A program made the translations under genes and the position numbers. This document shows, one piece after another, positions 35,304 through 44,126 of a DNA stretch of 64,000 nt. Every line of letters begins with the position of its first letter. The first letter of the stretch is position 1. The notes under the pieces were generated by a model, which saw only the letters and a program-made list of their open reading frames with translations, was not told where the DNA came from and searched no databases. The stretch is from positions 62,001-126,000 of the forward strand of contig NZ_QFZL01000006.1 in the NCBI RefSeq assembly GCF_003171655.1. The letters run 5' to 3'. This DNA is from Stakelama portus. Its GTDB lineage: Bacteria; Pseudomonadota; Alphaproteobacteria; Sphingomonadales; Sphingomonadaceae.

Positions 35304-37577
35304 GTGAAACCGCTACCGTCGCAGCATTCGTCCGTCGGCCATATCGCCCTGATCGGCAATTTTCTTCCGCGAAAATGCGGCATCGCCACCTTCACGACCG
35401 ATGTGCGCGCGGCATTGAAGCAGCGCTATCCCGACCTGCGCGTCGATGTGTACGCGATGGACGATTTTCCCGGCCGCTACGACTATCCCGCCGAAGTCAC
35501 GGGCACGATCGCACAGCATGAGCGCACTGCCTATCTGGCTGCAGCGCGCGAGATCGAAGCAAGCGGCGCGCAGGTGCTGTGGATCCAGCACGAATATGGC
35601 ATTTATGGCGGCGCGGCAGGCGAACATCTGATCGCGCTGATCGATCGCGTCACTATTCCCGTCATCGCGACGCTGCACACCATCCTGGAACATCCCAGCG
35701 AAGACGAACGTCGCGTGATGGAAGCGCTGCTGCGCCGATGCAGCAAGGTCATCGTGATGGCCGAAAAGGGCCGCGAAATCCTGAAGCGCGTGCACGGCGC
35801 CGACGACCGCGCGATCGTGACCATCCCGCATGGTGTTCCCGACCGGGCCTTTGTCGAACCGGAAGCCATGAAGCCGCGATTCGGCTGGGAAGGCCGCAAG
35901 GTCATTCTGACCTTCGGATTGCTGGCCCCCAACAAGGGGATCGAAACGCTGATCGCGGCGATGCCGGATATCGTCGCCGCGGAACCGTCGGCGCTCTACG
36001 TCGTGCTCGGCGCGACGCACCCCAACCTGGTCGCGCATGAAGGCGAACTCTATCGCGACCGGCTGAAAGCGCTCGCCGCCGAGAAAGGCGTGGCGGATCA
36101 CGTCGCTTTCGTCGACGCCTTTGTCGATCAGGAGGCGCTGCTCGATTATCTTCAGGCCGCCGACATATACGCCACGCCCTATTCCAATCCCGCGCAGATT
36201 ACCTCGGGCACGCTGTCCTATGCCGTCGGCGTGGGCAAGGCAGTCGTCTCGACCCCCTATGTCCACGCTACCGAGATTCTGGCCGATCACCATGGCGTGC
36301 TGGTCGGCTTTGGCGACAGCGGCGGTTTCGCCCGCGAAATCCGGCGGCTGCTGACCAGCGACGCCGCGCGCCAGTCGCTTTCGCATCGCGCCTATGCGCT
36401 CGGTCGCACGATGCTGTGGTCGCGTTTTGCCGAACGGACGATGGCCGTGCTGGGCGATGCGCTGACCATCCGCCCGCGCCGCCTGACCAAGCGCGTTGCC
36501 GCCCTCGCGCCGCTCGAACCCGATATCAGCGCAGTCGAGCGGATGAGCGACACCACCGGCATGTTGCAGCATTCGATCTATTCGGTGCCCGATCGCAATC
36601 ATGGCTATTGCATCGACGACAATGCCCGCGCGCTGATCCTGATGTGCCGGATCGAGCGGCTGGACCCGGTCGTGCGCGACAAATGGATCGGCATCTATGC
36701 CTCGTTCATCCAGTTCGCCTGGAACCCCGAAAAACAGCGTTTTCGCAACTTCATGAAGTTCGATCGCAGCTGGAGCGAGGAGGAAGGGTCGGAAGATTCG
36801 AACGGCCGGACGCTTTGGGCGCTGGGCGTCGCCGCCCATTGCGCGACACCGCGCAAGCATCGCGACTGGGCGCGGTCGCTCTACGACGCGACGGCGACGT
36901 TGGCGCTGAAACTGCGCAGCCCGCGTGCAATGGCGTTCGCAATGCTGGGCGCGACCGAAATGCTTGCGGCGCATCCCGGCCATTCGCTGTCGCGCGAAAT
37001 GCTCACCCGCTTCGGCGAAGAGCTGATATCGCTGCTCGACAAGGCGCGACGACCCGAATGGAGCTGGTTCGAAATCGTCCTCGCCTATGACAATGCCCGG
37101 CTTCCCGAAGCGCTGCTGCGCGCGGGCAAGGCGCTCGAACGGGCCGATTTCATCGCCACGGGCATCGAAACGCTCGAATGGATTCGCGAACGGCAGATTT
37201 CGCCCGAAGGCCGGTTTCGCGCGGTCGGCACCGAAAGCTTCGGGCGGCCCTATGCAGAACCGCTGCCGTTCGACCAGCAGCCGCTGGAGGCTCAGGCGAT
37301 GGTCGATGCCTGCGACGCCGCCTTCGCCGCGACCGGCGATCAGCGCTGGGTCGAGGAAGCGATGCGCGCCTATCGCTGGTATCTCGGCGCAAATGATCTG
37401 GAAGTGCCGCTGGTCACTGCCCAGGACGGGGGCTGTTTCGACGGGCTGATGCCCACCGGGCTCAACCGCAATCAGGGTGCGGAGTCGATATTGGCACTGC
37501 AACTCGCCTCCTGCACGATTTCAGCCCTTTCAAAGGTCGCCGGAAACGTGGCAGGACCAGAGATAGCCGTCGCCTGA
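35304..37577 (+). CDS. GT4 glycosyltransferase fused to a helical-toroid domain
   Basis: A 757-residue two-domain protein. Residues about 13-390 are a GT-B family 4 transferase: IGNFLPRKCGIATFTTDVRAAL, HEYGIYGG, TLHTILEHPS, IPHGVPDRAF, LTFGLLAPNKGIETLIAAMP and the nucleotide-sugar loop region YATPYSNPAQITSGTLSYAVGVGKAVVSTPYVHATEIL. Residues about 410-745 are an all-helical (alpha/alpha)6-like region with HGYCIDDNARALI, EDSNGRTLWALG, and DQQPLEAQAMVDACDAAF, resembling glycosidase toroids. The start is a GTG with GAAGGGACC before it. A GH130 glycosidase gene follows by 36 bases. A role in making and trimming a mannose-containing glycan is likely; the donor is not identifiable. Confidence 0.83.
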   Translation: MKPLPSQHSSVGHIALIGNFLPRKCGIATFTTDVRAALKQRYPDLRVDVYAMDDFPGRYDYPAEVTGTIAQHERTAYLAAAREIEASGAQVLWIQHEYGIYGGAAGEHLIALIDRVTIPVIATLHTILEHPSEDERRVMEALLRRCSKVIVMAEKGREILKRVHGADDRAIVTIPHGVPDRAFVEPEAMKPRFGWEGRKVILTFGLLAPNKGIETLIAAMPDIVAAEPSALYVVLGATHPNLVAHEGELYRDRLKALAAEKGVADHVAFVDAFVDQEALLDYLQAADIYATPYSNPAQITSGTLSYAVGVGKAVVSTPYVHATEILADHHGVLVGFGDSGGFAREIRRLLTSDAARQSLSHRAYALGRTMLWSRFAERTMAVLGDALTIRPRRLTKRVAALAPLEPDISAVERMSDTTGMLQHSIYSVPDRNHGYCIDDNARALILMCRIERLDPVVRDKWIGIYASFIQFAWNPEKQRFRNFMKFDRSWSEEEGSEDSNGRTLWALGVAAHCATPRKHRDWARSLYDATATLALKLRSPRAMAFAMLGATEMLAAHPGHSLSREMLTRFGEELISLLDKARRPEWSWFEIVLAYDNARLPEALLRAGKALERADFIATGIETLEWIRERQISPEGRFRAVGTESFGRPYAEPLPFDQQPLEAQAMVDACDAAFAATGDQRWVEEAMRAYRWYLGANDLEVPLVTAQDGGCFDGLMPTGLNRNQGAESILALQLASCTISALSKVAGNVAGPEIAVA

Positions 37578-37613
37578 TACCAGCCGCCGGCAACGCACTG
37601 GTCGGGGACGCGC

Positions 37614-38897
37614 ATGCTGGAATTATATCGCCATTCGCTTCGGCTCCATGCCGATCCTTCGCGAGTGGTGGTTCGACCCTTTCATATCTCCTGGCAATCG
37701 AACGGTTCCGGACCCAGTCGCAGCGAGCGGCTGGTGCAGGAAGTGCTCGACATGTCGCCCGGGCAGGCGCGCGCGCAGCTCGATACCGTGCTGAAGGATT
37801 TCGAAGCGCGCCACTGGCAAACGCGCCGCGTATTCATGACCCGCTATGAAGAGATCGAGGCGCAGCTCGGGCTCGACGGCGGCAATATCAGCGACGAGAA
37901 ACGACAGCTGATCGGCGCCTATTTCTGCCACGAATACAGCTATGCCGCCGCTGCGCTGATGAACCCCAGCGCGGTCCCGCATCACGATCAGACCGGCATG
38001 CCCCGGGGCTCGCTGCGCGTCATCATGTCGCTGCGCGCGGTCGGCGAAGGGCATATTTCCTCGATCGCGTTTCGCGAAGGGATCATTACCGAACGCTGCG
38101 AAATGAAGCTGGCGCCCGAGCCGCCCTTTGCAACCGCGACCGACACGCATGGCGACGAGAATGACGTGCCGCAGGGGCCGATTACGGTGCACCGGCACCG
38201 CGATTCGACGCTGTCGGGCACCGTGATCTTCCCGATCACCGCCGCGCAATCCAATGGTCTGGAGGATCTGCGGCTATGCGATTTCCGGCATGATGACGGC
38301 AGCCAGGAATGGATCGGCACCTACACCGCCTATAACGGGTCGGTGATCCAGTCCGAAATGATGCGGACGACCGACTGGCGCGCGTTCGACATGGTGCCGA
38401 TGACCGGAAGCGCCGCGCGGAACAAGGGCATGGCGCTGTTCCCGCGAAAGGTGGGTGGCCGTTACATGATGATCGGTCGCCAGGATGGTGAGAATATCTT
38501 CCTGATCGACAGCGACCGGCTCACCCATTGGGACGAAGGCCGGTTGCTGATCACGCCCGTCTATCCCTGGGAACTGGTGCAGATGGGCAATTGCGGCCCG
38601 CCGATCGAACTGGACGAGGGCTGGCTGCTGCTCACCCATGGCGTCGGCGCGATGCGCAAATATTCGATCGGCGCGGTGCTGCTCGACAAGGAAGATCCGT
38701 CGAAAGTGATCGGCCGGACGCGCGAGCCGATCCTGGCCGCCGCCGATCAGGACCGCGAAGGCTATGTCCCCAATGTCGTCTATACCTGCGGCGCGATCCG
38801 CCACGGCGACATGATCTTCATTCCCTATGGCGTCGCCGACAGCTCGGTCGCCTTCGCCTTTGTGCCGATTGCCTCGCTGCTCGAACAAATGAATTGA
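37614..38897 (+). CDS. GH130-family glycosidase/phosphorylase
   Basis: A 427-residue protein with a five-bladed propeller of the GH130 type in its C-terminal two-thirds: FRHDDGSQEWIGTYTAYNG, KGMALFPRKVGGRYMMIGRQDGENIFL, QMGNCGPPIELDEGWLLLTHGVG, YSIGAVLLDKEDPSKVIGRTREPIL and VVYTCGAIRHGDMIFIPYGVADSS. An N-terminal region of about 150 residues is specific to this clade. The family phosphorolyses or hydrolyses beta-mannosides, including beta-1,2-mannan; no signal peptide, so cytoplasmic. At TAYNG many GH130 proteins have Asp, so activity should not be assumed. It lies directly after the GT4 fusion gene, 36 bases apart. Confidence 0.83.
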   Translation: MLELYRHSLRLHADPSRVVVRPFHISWQSNGSGPSRSERLVQEVLDMSPGQARAQLDTVLKDFEARHWQTRRVFMTRYEEIEAQLGLDGGNISDEKRQLIGAYFCHEYSYAAAALMNPSAVPHHDQTGMPRGSLRVIMSLRAVGEGHISSIAFREGIITERCEMKLAPEPPFATATDTHGDENDVPQGPITVHRHRDSTLSGTVIFPITAAQSNGLEDLRLCDFRHDDGSQEWIGTYTAYNGSVIQSEMMRTTDWRAFDMVPMTGSAARNKGMALFPRKVGGRYMMIGRQDGENIFLIDSDRLTHWDEGRLLITPVYPWELVQMGNCGPPIELDEGWLLLTHGVGAMRKYSIGAVLLDKEDPSKVIGRTREPILAAADQDREGYVPNVVYTCGAIRHGDMIFIPYGVADSSVAFAFVPIASLLEQMN

Positions 38898-38898
38898 G

Positions 38899-38926
38899 GC
38901 CGCCGGGCGCTGATGCGTCCGACGGC
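38899..38926 (+). terminator. hairpin after GH130, possible terminator
   Basis: GCCGCCGGGCG (38899-38909) can pair with CGTCCGACGGC (38916-38926) with one mismatch and one G-T, loop 6, beginning two bases after the stop codon. There is no T-tract, so it may be an RNA-end stabiliser or rho-assisted site between the convergent GH130 and degP genes. Confidence 0.35.
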
Positions 38927-38985
38927 CCCGAATGCCCGTTGGTCCCGAAAGCCGGTTGGCCCCGGATCCCTTTCGCGAAGTGCGA

Positions 38986-40491
38986 TCAGCCGCCGACCTC
39001 AAGCGGGACGAAGCGGCCGACACGACCGCGCTGGATATAGACGACCACCGTGCCATTGCCCGACTGTTTGGCGCGCGCCGCAACGCTCGCCAGGTCGTCG
39101 GCCGATTTGACCGGCTGCCGATTCGCGCTCGAAATCACGTCCCCGCGCTGAATGCCCTTCTGTCCGGCATCGCTCGACGGATCGACGCGCAGCACGACCA
39201 CGCCTTCGGTGTCGGGATCGATGCCGACGCTGCGCGCAATTTGCGGCGTCAGCGGCCGTACCAGCACGCCCAGCGAGGCGGCAGCCGCTTCGGGGCTCTG
39301 CGCCTCGGGGGCGGGCGATTCCGCATTGGGATCGAATCCGGCCAGTTCCTCATCGCTCGGCCGGTTGCCGAGCGTCACCTGCACCGTCTTGCGGTCGCCG
39401 TCGCGAATCAGCTCGACCGGCACGCGCGTGCCCGGCGAGATATTGGCCACCAGATAGCTGAGCGTCTGATCGGGAGTGACGTCCTTGCCGTTCACCTTGA
39501 CGATCAGGTCGCCGGCCTTCAGCCCGGCCTTCGCCGCCGCCTGACCCGGCTCGACTCGCGCGATCAGCGTTCCCTTGCCCTTCGGCACGCCGAGCGCATC
39601 GGCCAGATCGTCGGTCAGATCCTGCATCTGCACGCCCAGATAGCCGCGCTGGATCGTGCCGCCCGAAATCAGCGTATCGATCACCGGCTTGGCTTCTTCG
39701 GCCGGAATGGCGAAGCCGATGCCGACATTGCCGCCCGTGGGCGAATAGATTTGCGAATTGATGCCGATCACATTGCCGTTGAGATCGAACATCGGGCCGC
39801 CCGAATTGCCGCGATTGATCGAGGCATCGGTCTGAATGAACCGGTCATAGGCGCCACCGCTGCCCGTCACACGGTGTACCGCGGAAATGATGCCGGCGGT
39901 AACCGTGCCGCCCAGACCGAACGGATTGCCGATCGCGACGACCCAGTCGCCGACCCGCGCCGCCGTCGAATCGCCGAAGCGGACGAAGGGAAGGCCTTCG
40001 CCCTTGATCTTGAGCACCGCCAGATCCGACTGAGCATCGCGGCCGACCAGATCGGCCTTGAATTCGCGCCCGTCGGCAAGCGTCACGGTGATCGCCTCGA
40101 CCACCGCACTGGCATTGCCCGGCGCGACCACGTGATTGTTGGTCACGACATAGCCGTCATCGGAAATGATGAAGCCCGAACCGAGCGATTCGGCTTCCTG
40201 CGTGCGCGATCCGTTACCGCCGCGATTGCCGAAGAAATCGCCGAAGGGCGTGCCCGCGAACGGATTGTTGGGCACCTGTACGCGTTGCGTCGTCGAGATA
40301 TTCACGACTGCCGGCTGAAGCTTTTCCACCATCTCGGCAAAGCTCATCGGCGCATTGGGGCGCGGCGCCTGCGCCTGAATCGCGCCGGGCTCATTCTGCG
40401 CCGTCTGCGCACCCGCCGGCTGATGAACCGTCATCGTGGCGGCCGCGCCGCCAAGCAGGAGAGCAGTCGTCAGTGCATATGCGTAGCGCAC
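38986..40491 (-). CDS. Do-family periplasmic serine protease
   Basis: A 501-residue DegP/MucD-like protease and chaperone for misfolded envelope proteins. Signal peptide at residues 1-28; trypsin-like domain with catalytic His120 (NNHVV), Asp156 (SDLAVLK) and Ser230 (GNSGGP), and two PDZ domains (about 275-370 and 405-495). The start is GTG at 40491 with AAAGGACG before it. The preceding genes on the same strand, hflK and hflC, also act in membrane protein quality control, which suggests a functional cluster though the 108-base gap may hold a separate promoter. Confidence 0.94.
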   Translation of the reverse strand: MRYAYALTTALLLGGAAATMTVHQPAGAQTAQNEPGAIQAQAPRPNAPMSFAEMVEKLQPAVVNISTTQRVQVPNNPFAGTPFGDFFGNRGGNGSRTQEAESLGSGFIISDDGYVVTNNHVVAPGNASAVVEAITVTLADGREFKADLVGRDAQSDLAVLKIKGEGLPFVRFGDSTAARVGDWVVAIGNPFGLGGTVTAGIISAVHRVTGSGGAYDRFIQTDASINRGNSGGPMFDLNGNVIGINSQIYSPTGGNVGIGFAIPAEEAKPVIDTLISGGTIQRGYLGVQMQDLTDDLADALGVPKGKGTLIARVEPGQAAAKAGLKAGDLIVKVNGKDVTPDQTLSYLVANISPGTRVPVELIRDGDRKTVQVTLGNRPSDEELAGFDPNAESPAPEAQSPEAAAASLGVLVRPLTPQIARSVGIDPDTEGVVVLRVDPSSDAGQKGIQRGDVISSANRQPVKSADDLASVAARAKQSGNGTVVVYIQRGRVGRFVPLEVGG

Positions 40492-40599
40492 GGTTTCGTC
40501 CTTTTCGTCAGGTAACCAGCCCCCGGACGGAGGTTTTGCTCCCCGGATCCTGAACGCTGATTGAATATGAACAGATCGACAGTTTCGGTGTTCCCCCGA

Positions 40600-41466
40600 T
40601 TATCTGCGCCCCCTGAACTCCCTCAGATATTCATTGTCCGGCGACAGGATGATCGACGGACGGCTGCCGTCGTCGCGATTGGTCGTGCCCTGTCCGGCAA
40701 AGGAATAGCGATAGGATTGCATGGCCCGGTAGAAGCCATAGAATTCCGGATCCTTGCCGAATGCGGCGGCATAGATTTTCGCGGCCTCGGCATCGGCATT
40801 GGCGCGAATGATCTGCGCGTCACGCTGGCCCTGTGCGGCGATCGTCACCGCTTCCTGGTTCCGCGCGGTACGCATCCGCTTGAACGCCGAATCGCGCGGC
40901 GATCCCGCGGGCAGGTCGGCATGCTTGATCCGCACGTCGACGATCTGGACCCCATATTGGCTGGCCTGCCGCTGCAACGCGCTCTGGATATTGTCCATCA
41001 CCTGCCCGCGCTCGGGGCTCAGCAGCGCAGCGAACTCGCGCTTGCCCAGTTCGTTGCGCAACGCCGAGCCGAGCAGCGGCTGCAGCTTTTGCGCCACGCC
41101 CTGTTCGGTACGCGCCGTCACCACCATGCGTAGCGGATCGACGATCCGGTACCGTGCATAGGCATCGACTTCGAGGCGCAGCTGATCGGTCGACAGCACC
41201 GACTGGCCATCCAGCGTCACGCCCTGGACGCGCTTGTCCACCCACACGATGCGATCGAGGAACGGCACGCGGAAGTGAAGCCCCGCGCCGGTATTCTGGC
41301 CAAACGCTTCATTGGCGCGCCAGGCATTGATCGTCGCGACGGGTTTTTCGAAGCGCAGCACCACCGCCTGTTTGGTTTCGGGCACGATCGCGACCGAACT
41401 CATCAGTGCGATCAGCGCGAAAAGCACCACGACGCCGATCACCATCGGATTGCGGAGACCGGACAT
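40600..41466 (-). CDS. hflC: HflC, SPFH protein regulating FtsH
   Basis: Periplasm-facing band-7 protein of the HflKC complex that caps the FtsH protease. 288 residues: one N-terminal helix (about 8-27), SPFH domain (ETKQAVVLRFEKP, VWVDKRVQGVTLDGQSVLSTDQLRLEVDAYARYRI), and a coiled-coil with AADAEAAKIYAAAFGKDPEFYGFYRAM. ATG at 41466 overlaps the hflK stop by one base (TGATG); a GTG three bases upstream would also be in frame. GGAGG precedes it at six bases. Confidence 0.95.
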   Translation of the reverse strand: MSGLRNPMVIGVVVLFALIALMSSVAIVPETKQAVVLRFEKPVATINAWRANEAFGQNTGAGLHFRVPFLDRIVWVDKRVQGVTLDGQSVLSTDQLRLEVDAYARYRIVDPLRMVVTARTEQGVAQKLQPLLGSALRNELGKREFAALLSPERGQVMDNIQSALQRQASQYGVQIVDVRIKHADLPAGSPRDSAFKRMRTARNQEAVTIAAQGQRDAQIIRANADAEAAKIYAAAFGKDPEFYGFYRAMQSYRYSFAGQGTTNRDDGSRPSIILSPDNEYLREFRGRR

Positions 41467-42623
41467 CACTTGCCTCCCCCCTGCTGGCCAGCCTGGGGCT
41501 GGGCCTGGGCCGGAGTCTGCTCGCCCGCTGCCGCGCGGCGGCGCAGTTCGGGAAGCGGCAGATAGGGGGTCACGCCCGGCGCTTCGACCACTGTCGTATC
41601 GGCATGTTCGAGCACGCGCTCCATCGTCTCATAATACATGCGGCGGCGCGTCACTTCGGGCGCGAGCCGATATTGTTCGTACAGCTTGTCGAACTCGGCG
41701 GCGTTGCCCTGAGCCTGTGCGACGATCTGCCCGGCATAGGCGCGGGCATTGTCGAGATCGGTCTGCACTTGCTGCTGCGCGGCGGTCACGGCCTTGAACG
41801 CGTCTTCGACTTCCGACGGCGGAGCGGCGTTCTTGATCGCCACACCGCGCACCTGAACGCCCGAATTATATTCGTCGAGAATATCCTGCATCATCTGCTG
41901 CACGCGCACTTCGATCACGTCGCGCCCGGCACCGAGCGTTTCGTCGAGCGTCGACGTGGCGACCACCGCGCGCATCGCGCTTTCGGCGACCGATCGCACC
42001 GTGTCCTCGGGATCTTCGATCTGAAAGATATAGGCTTCCGGATTGGCGATGTTCCAGCTCACCTGATAGGTCAGATCGACGATGTTCTGGTCGCCGGTGA
42101 TCATCAGGTTGGTCTCTTCGCCCTTCGGGAAATTCTCCACCTGAATCTCGTCGACATTGACGATCGCGACCGACGCGAACGGTGCCGGCCAGGTGGGATA
42201 GATGCCCGGGCCGAGCACCCCGCCAAAGCGCCCGAGATAGGTGATGACGCCCCGCTGCTCGGGGCCGATCGTGTGAAAGCTGGTCAGCGCCACCCAGGCG
42301 AGGAGCAGACCGCCGATGATCAGCGCCCATATGCCCTTGCCACCGGGAAGCGTCGGCATGCCGCCCGACGGGCCGCCCGGACCGCCGCTGCCGCCACCGC
42401 GCCGCGCGCGTTTCAGCAATTCATCCAGCGTCGTGCTGCCGCCGGGACGGGGACGCTTGCCCTCGGGGGGAAAAGCCCAGGGGTTGCGCGGGCCGCCATT
42501 GCCCGAATCATTGCTGCCCGAATCGTCGGAGCCGCCCTTGCCGCCACCGCCGCCCCAGGGGCTCTTGGGCCCCTCGCTGTTCAAAATGCCTGCCCATTTA
42601 CGCAGGCGAGATGCTGTTACCAT
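41466..42623 (-). CDS. hflK: HflK, SPFH protein regulating FtsH
   Basis: Partner of HflC. 385 residues with the Gly/Pro-rich N-terminal cytoplasmic tail (GPKSPWGGGGGKGG, PRNPWAFPPEGKRPRPGG), one membrane helix (about residues 98-115), the SPFH region (GPEQRGVITYLGRFGGVLGPGIYPTWPAPF) and coiled-coil ending in a Gln/Ala/Pro-rich tail. A start at 42623 fits an AAAGG site. It is divergent from mrp with 70 bases between. Confidence 0.95.
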   Translation of the reverse strand: MVTASRLRKWAGILNSEGPKSPWGGGGGKGGSDDSGSNDSGNGGPRNPWAFPPEGKRPRPGGSTTLDELLKRARRGGGSGGPGGPSGGMPTLPGGKGIWALIIGGLLLAWVALTSFHTIGPEQRGVITYLGRFGGVLGPGIYPTWPAPFASVAIVNVDEIQVENFPKGEETNLMITGDQNIVDLTYQVSWNIANPEAYIFQIEDPEDTVRSVAESAMRAVVATSTLDETLGAGRDVIEVRVQQMMQDILDEYNSGVQVRGVAIKNAAPPSEVEDAFKAVTAAQQQVQTDLDNARAYAGQIVAQAQGNAAEFDKLYEQYRLAPEVTRRRMYYETMERVLEHADTTVVEAPGVTPYLPLPELRRRAAAGEQTPAQAQPQAGQQGGGK

Positions 42624-42693
42624 GCGAGCCTTTATAGGGATGCAGTCGCGGAATTACAGTGGCAGCGGGCGATTTGTTCCCTATCTGGCCGCT

Positions 42694-43632
42694 ATGACCG
42701 AACGAGCCACCCTGGAAGCCGCCCTCGCCCCCATATCCGCCGGGCGTGCCACTGCCCGCGTCGTCGACGGACGCGCCAATATCGTACTCGATGTGACGGG
42801 CCTGCCCGAATCGGCGCGCGATGCGCTGGAGGCCGACGTCAAAGCGGCGGCACAGGCATTGCCGGGCATTACCGAAGTCCGCGTCCTCCAGACCAGCGAA
42901 CGCGTGCAGCGCCGCCTGATCGCCGTCGCCAGCGGCAAGGGCGGAGTCGGCAAATCGACTGTCGCCGCCAACCTTGCCATCGCACTGAAGGCCGCAGGGC
43001 GCCGGGTCGGCATGGTCGATGCCGATATCTATGGCCCTTCGCAGACCAAATTGTTGCGCAGGGAAGGCGTCAAGGCACAGGCGAAGGACGAAAAGCTGAT
43101 CCCGCTCGATACGCCGCACGGCATTCCGCTGTTGTCGATGGGCGCGCTGGTGCCGGAGGGACAGGCGATCGCGTGGCGCGGTCCCATGGCGGGCGGCGCA
43201 TTGGGCCAGCTGGTCGATGCGCATTGGGGCAATACCGATACACTGATCCTCGACCTCCCCCCGGGCACGGGCGACGTGCAGCTGACGATGGTGCAGAAGC
43301 ACAAACCCGCCGGCGCCGTGATCGTATCGACGCCGCAGGATCTGGCGCTGATCGACGCCACTCGCGCGATCGACCTGTTCAACAAGGTCAATATTCCGAT
43401 CATCGGGCTGATTGAAAACATGGCCGGCTATGCCTGCCCGCATTGCGGCGAAATCTCCGATCCGTTCGGGAGGGGCGGCGCGGAAGCGGCTGCGGAGAAG
43501 CTGGGAATCCCCTTTCTGGGCCGAATCCCGCTCGACATCGCGATCCGCACAGCGTCCGACGCCGGGAACGCAGCCGATGCCTCTGCGTTCGCTGAAATAG
43601 CGGGCAAGGTCGATCAATGGCTCGCGCAATAA
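42694..43632 (+). CDS. Mrp/NBP35-family iron-sulfur carrier ATPase
   Basis: A 312-residue P-loop protein that carries or inserts 4Fe-4S clusters. N-terminal DUF59-like part (VLDVTGLPESARDALEADVKAAAQALPGITEVRV), deviant Walker A GKGGVGKST at about residue 92, VGMVDADIYGPSQ, ILDLPPGTGDVQLTMVQK, and the cluster-binding CPHC in YACPHCGEISDPFGRGG. The ATG at 42694 matches domain boundaries; longer frames run into antisense hflK. Followed by a CoA-binding protein gene after 10 bases. Confidence 0.93.
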   Translation: MTERATLEAALAPISAGRATARVVDGRANIVLDVTGLPESARDALEADVKAAAQALPGITEVRVLQTSERVQRRLIAVASGKGGVGKSTVAANLAIALKAAGRRVGMVDADIYGPSQTKLLRREGVKAQAKDEKLIPLDTPHGIPLLSMGALVPEGQAIAWRGPMAGGALGQLVDAHWGNTDTLILDLPPGTGDVQLTMVQKHKPAGAVIVSTPQDLALIDATRAIDLFNKVNIPIIGLIENMAGYACPHCGEISDPFGRGGAEAAAEKLGIPFLGRIPLDIAIRTASDAGNAADASAFAEIAGKVDQWLAQ

Positions 43633-43642
43633 GGAGCAAGCC

Positions 43643-44071
43643 ATGCCGCTCACTCGCGACGAAGATATTGCCGCCCTGCTGAAGGAATCCCGTACGATCG
43701 CGATGATCGGCGCGTCCGACAATCCCGCGCGCGCATCCTATGGCGTGATGGAATATCTGCAGAAACAGGGATATCGCGTCATCCCGATCAATCCGACGAT
43801 AACCGGCGAACATATCCATGGCGAGTTCGTGTTTCGCGAGCTTTCGCAGGTCGGCGAACCGATCGACATCGTCGATATCTTTCGCAATTCGCAAGCCGCC
43901 GGCGAGGCTGTCGATCAGGCAATCGAAGCAGGCGCCAAGGCGGTGTGGATGCAGCTGGGCGTGATCAACGCCGAAGCGGCAGCCCGCGCCGAAGCGGCAG
44001 GCCTCAAGGTCGTGATGGACCGGTGCCCCAAGATCGAGATTCCCCGGCTGGGCGTCGAACCGGTCGCATAA
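43643..44071 (+). CDS. CoA-binding domain protein
   Basis: A 142-residue Rossmann-like protein of the YccU/CoA_binding_2 family: IAMIGASDNPARASYGVMEYLQKQGYRVIPINPTITGE, IDIVDIFRNSQAAGEAVDQAIEAGAKAVWMQLGVINAEAAARAEAAGLKVVMDRCPKIE. Members bind CoA in solution and structures; physiological role is not established. Gap to mrp is 10 bases, with AAGGAG, so the two are co-transcribed. Confidence 0.93.
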   Translation: MPLTRDEDIAALLKESRTIAMIGASDNPARASYGVMEYLQKQGYRVIPINPTITGEHIHGEFVFRELSQVGEPIDIVDIFRNSQAAGEAVDQAIEAGAKAVWMQLGVINAEAAARAEAAGLKVVMDRCPKIEIPRLGVEPVA

Positions 44072-44088
44072 GCGCGACGACCGAAACC

Positions 44089-44119
44089 CGTTCGGGCTGC
44101 GCCAGTCGAAGTGCGAACG
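44089..44119. repeat. dispersed CGTTCG...CGAACG intergenic repeat
   Basis: Inverted ends CGTTCG (44089-44094) and CGAACG (44114-44119) surround GGGCTGCGCCAGTCGAAGTG. The whole resembles the common bacterial intergenic repeat of the kind CGTTCGGGCTG...GTCGAAG...; it sits between convergent genes (CoA-binding protein and the kynureninase-like enzyme). No T-tract, so termination is uncertain. Confidence 0.6.
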
Positions 44120-44126
44120 ACGGTAC

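Noticed and set aside
42316..42693. N-terminal extension of the Mrp frame from 42316
   Set aside because: It runs antisense through hflK and encodes a Pro-rich sequence; Mrp homology starts at about 42694.
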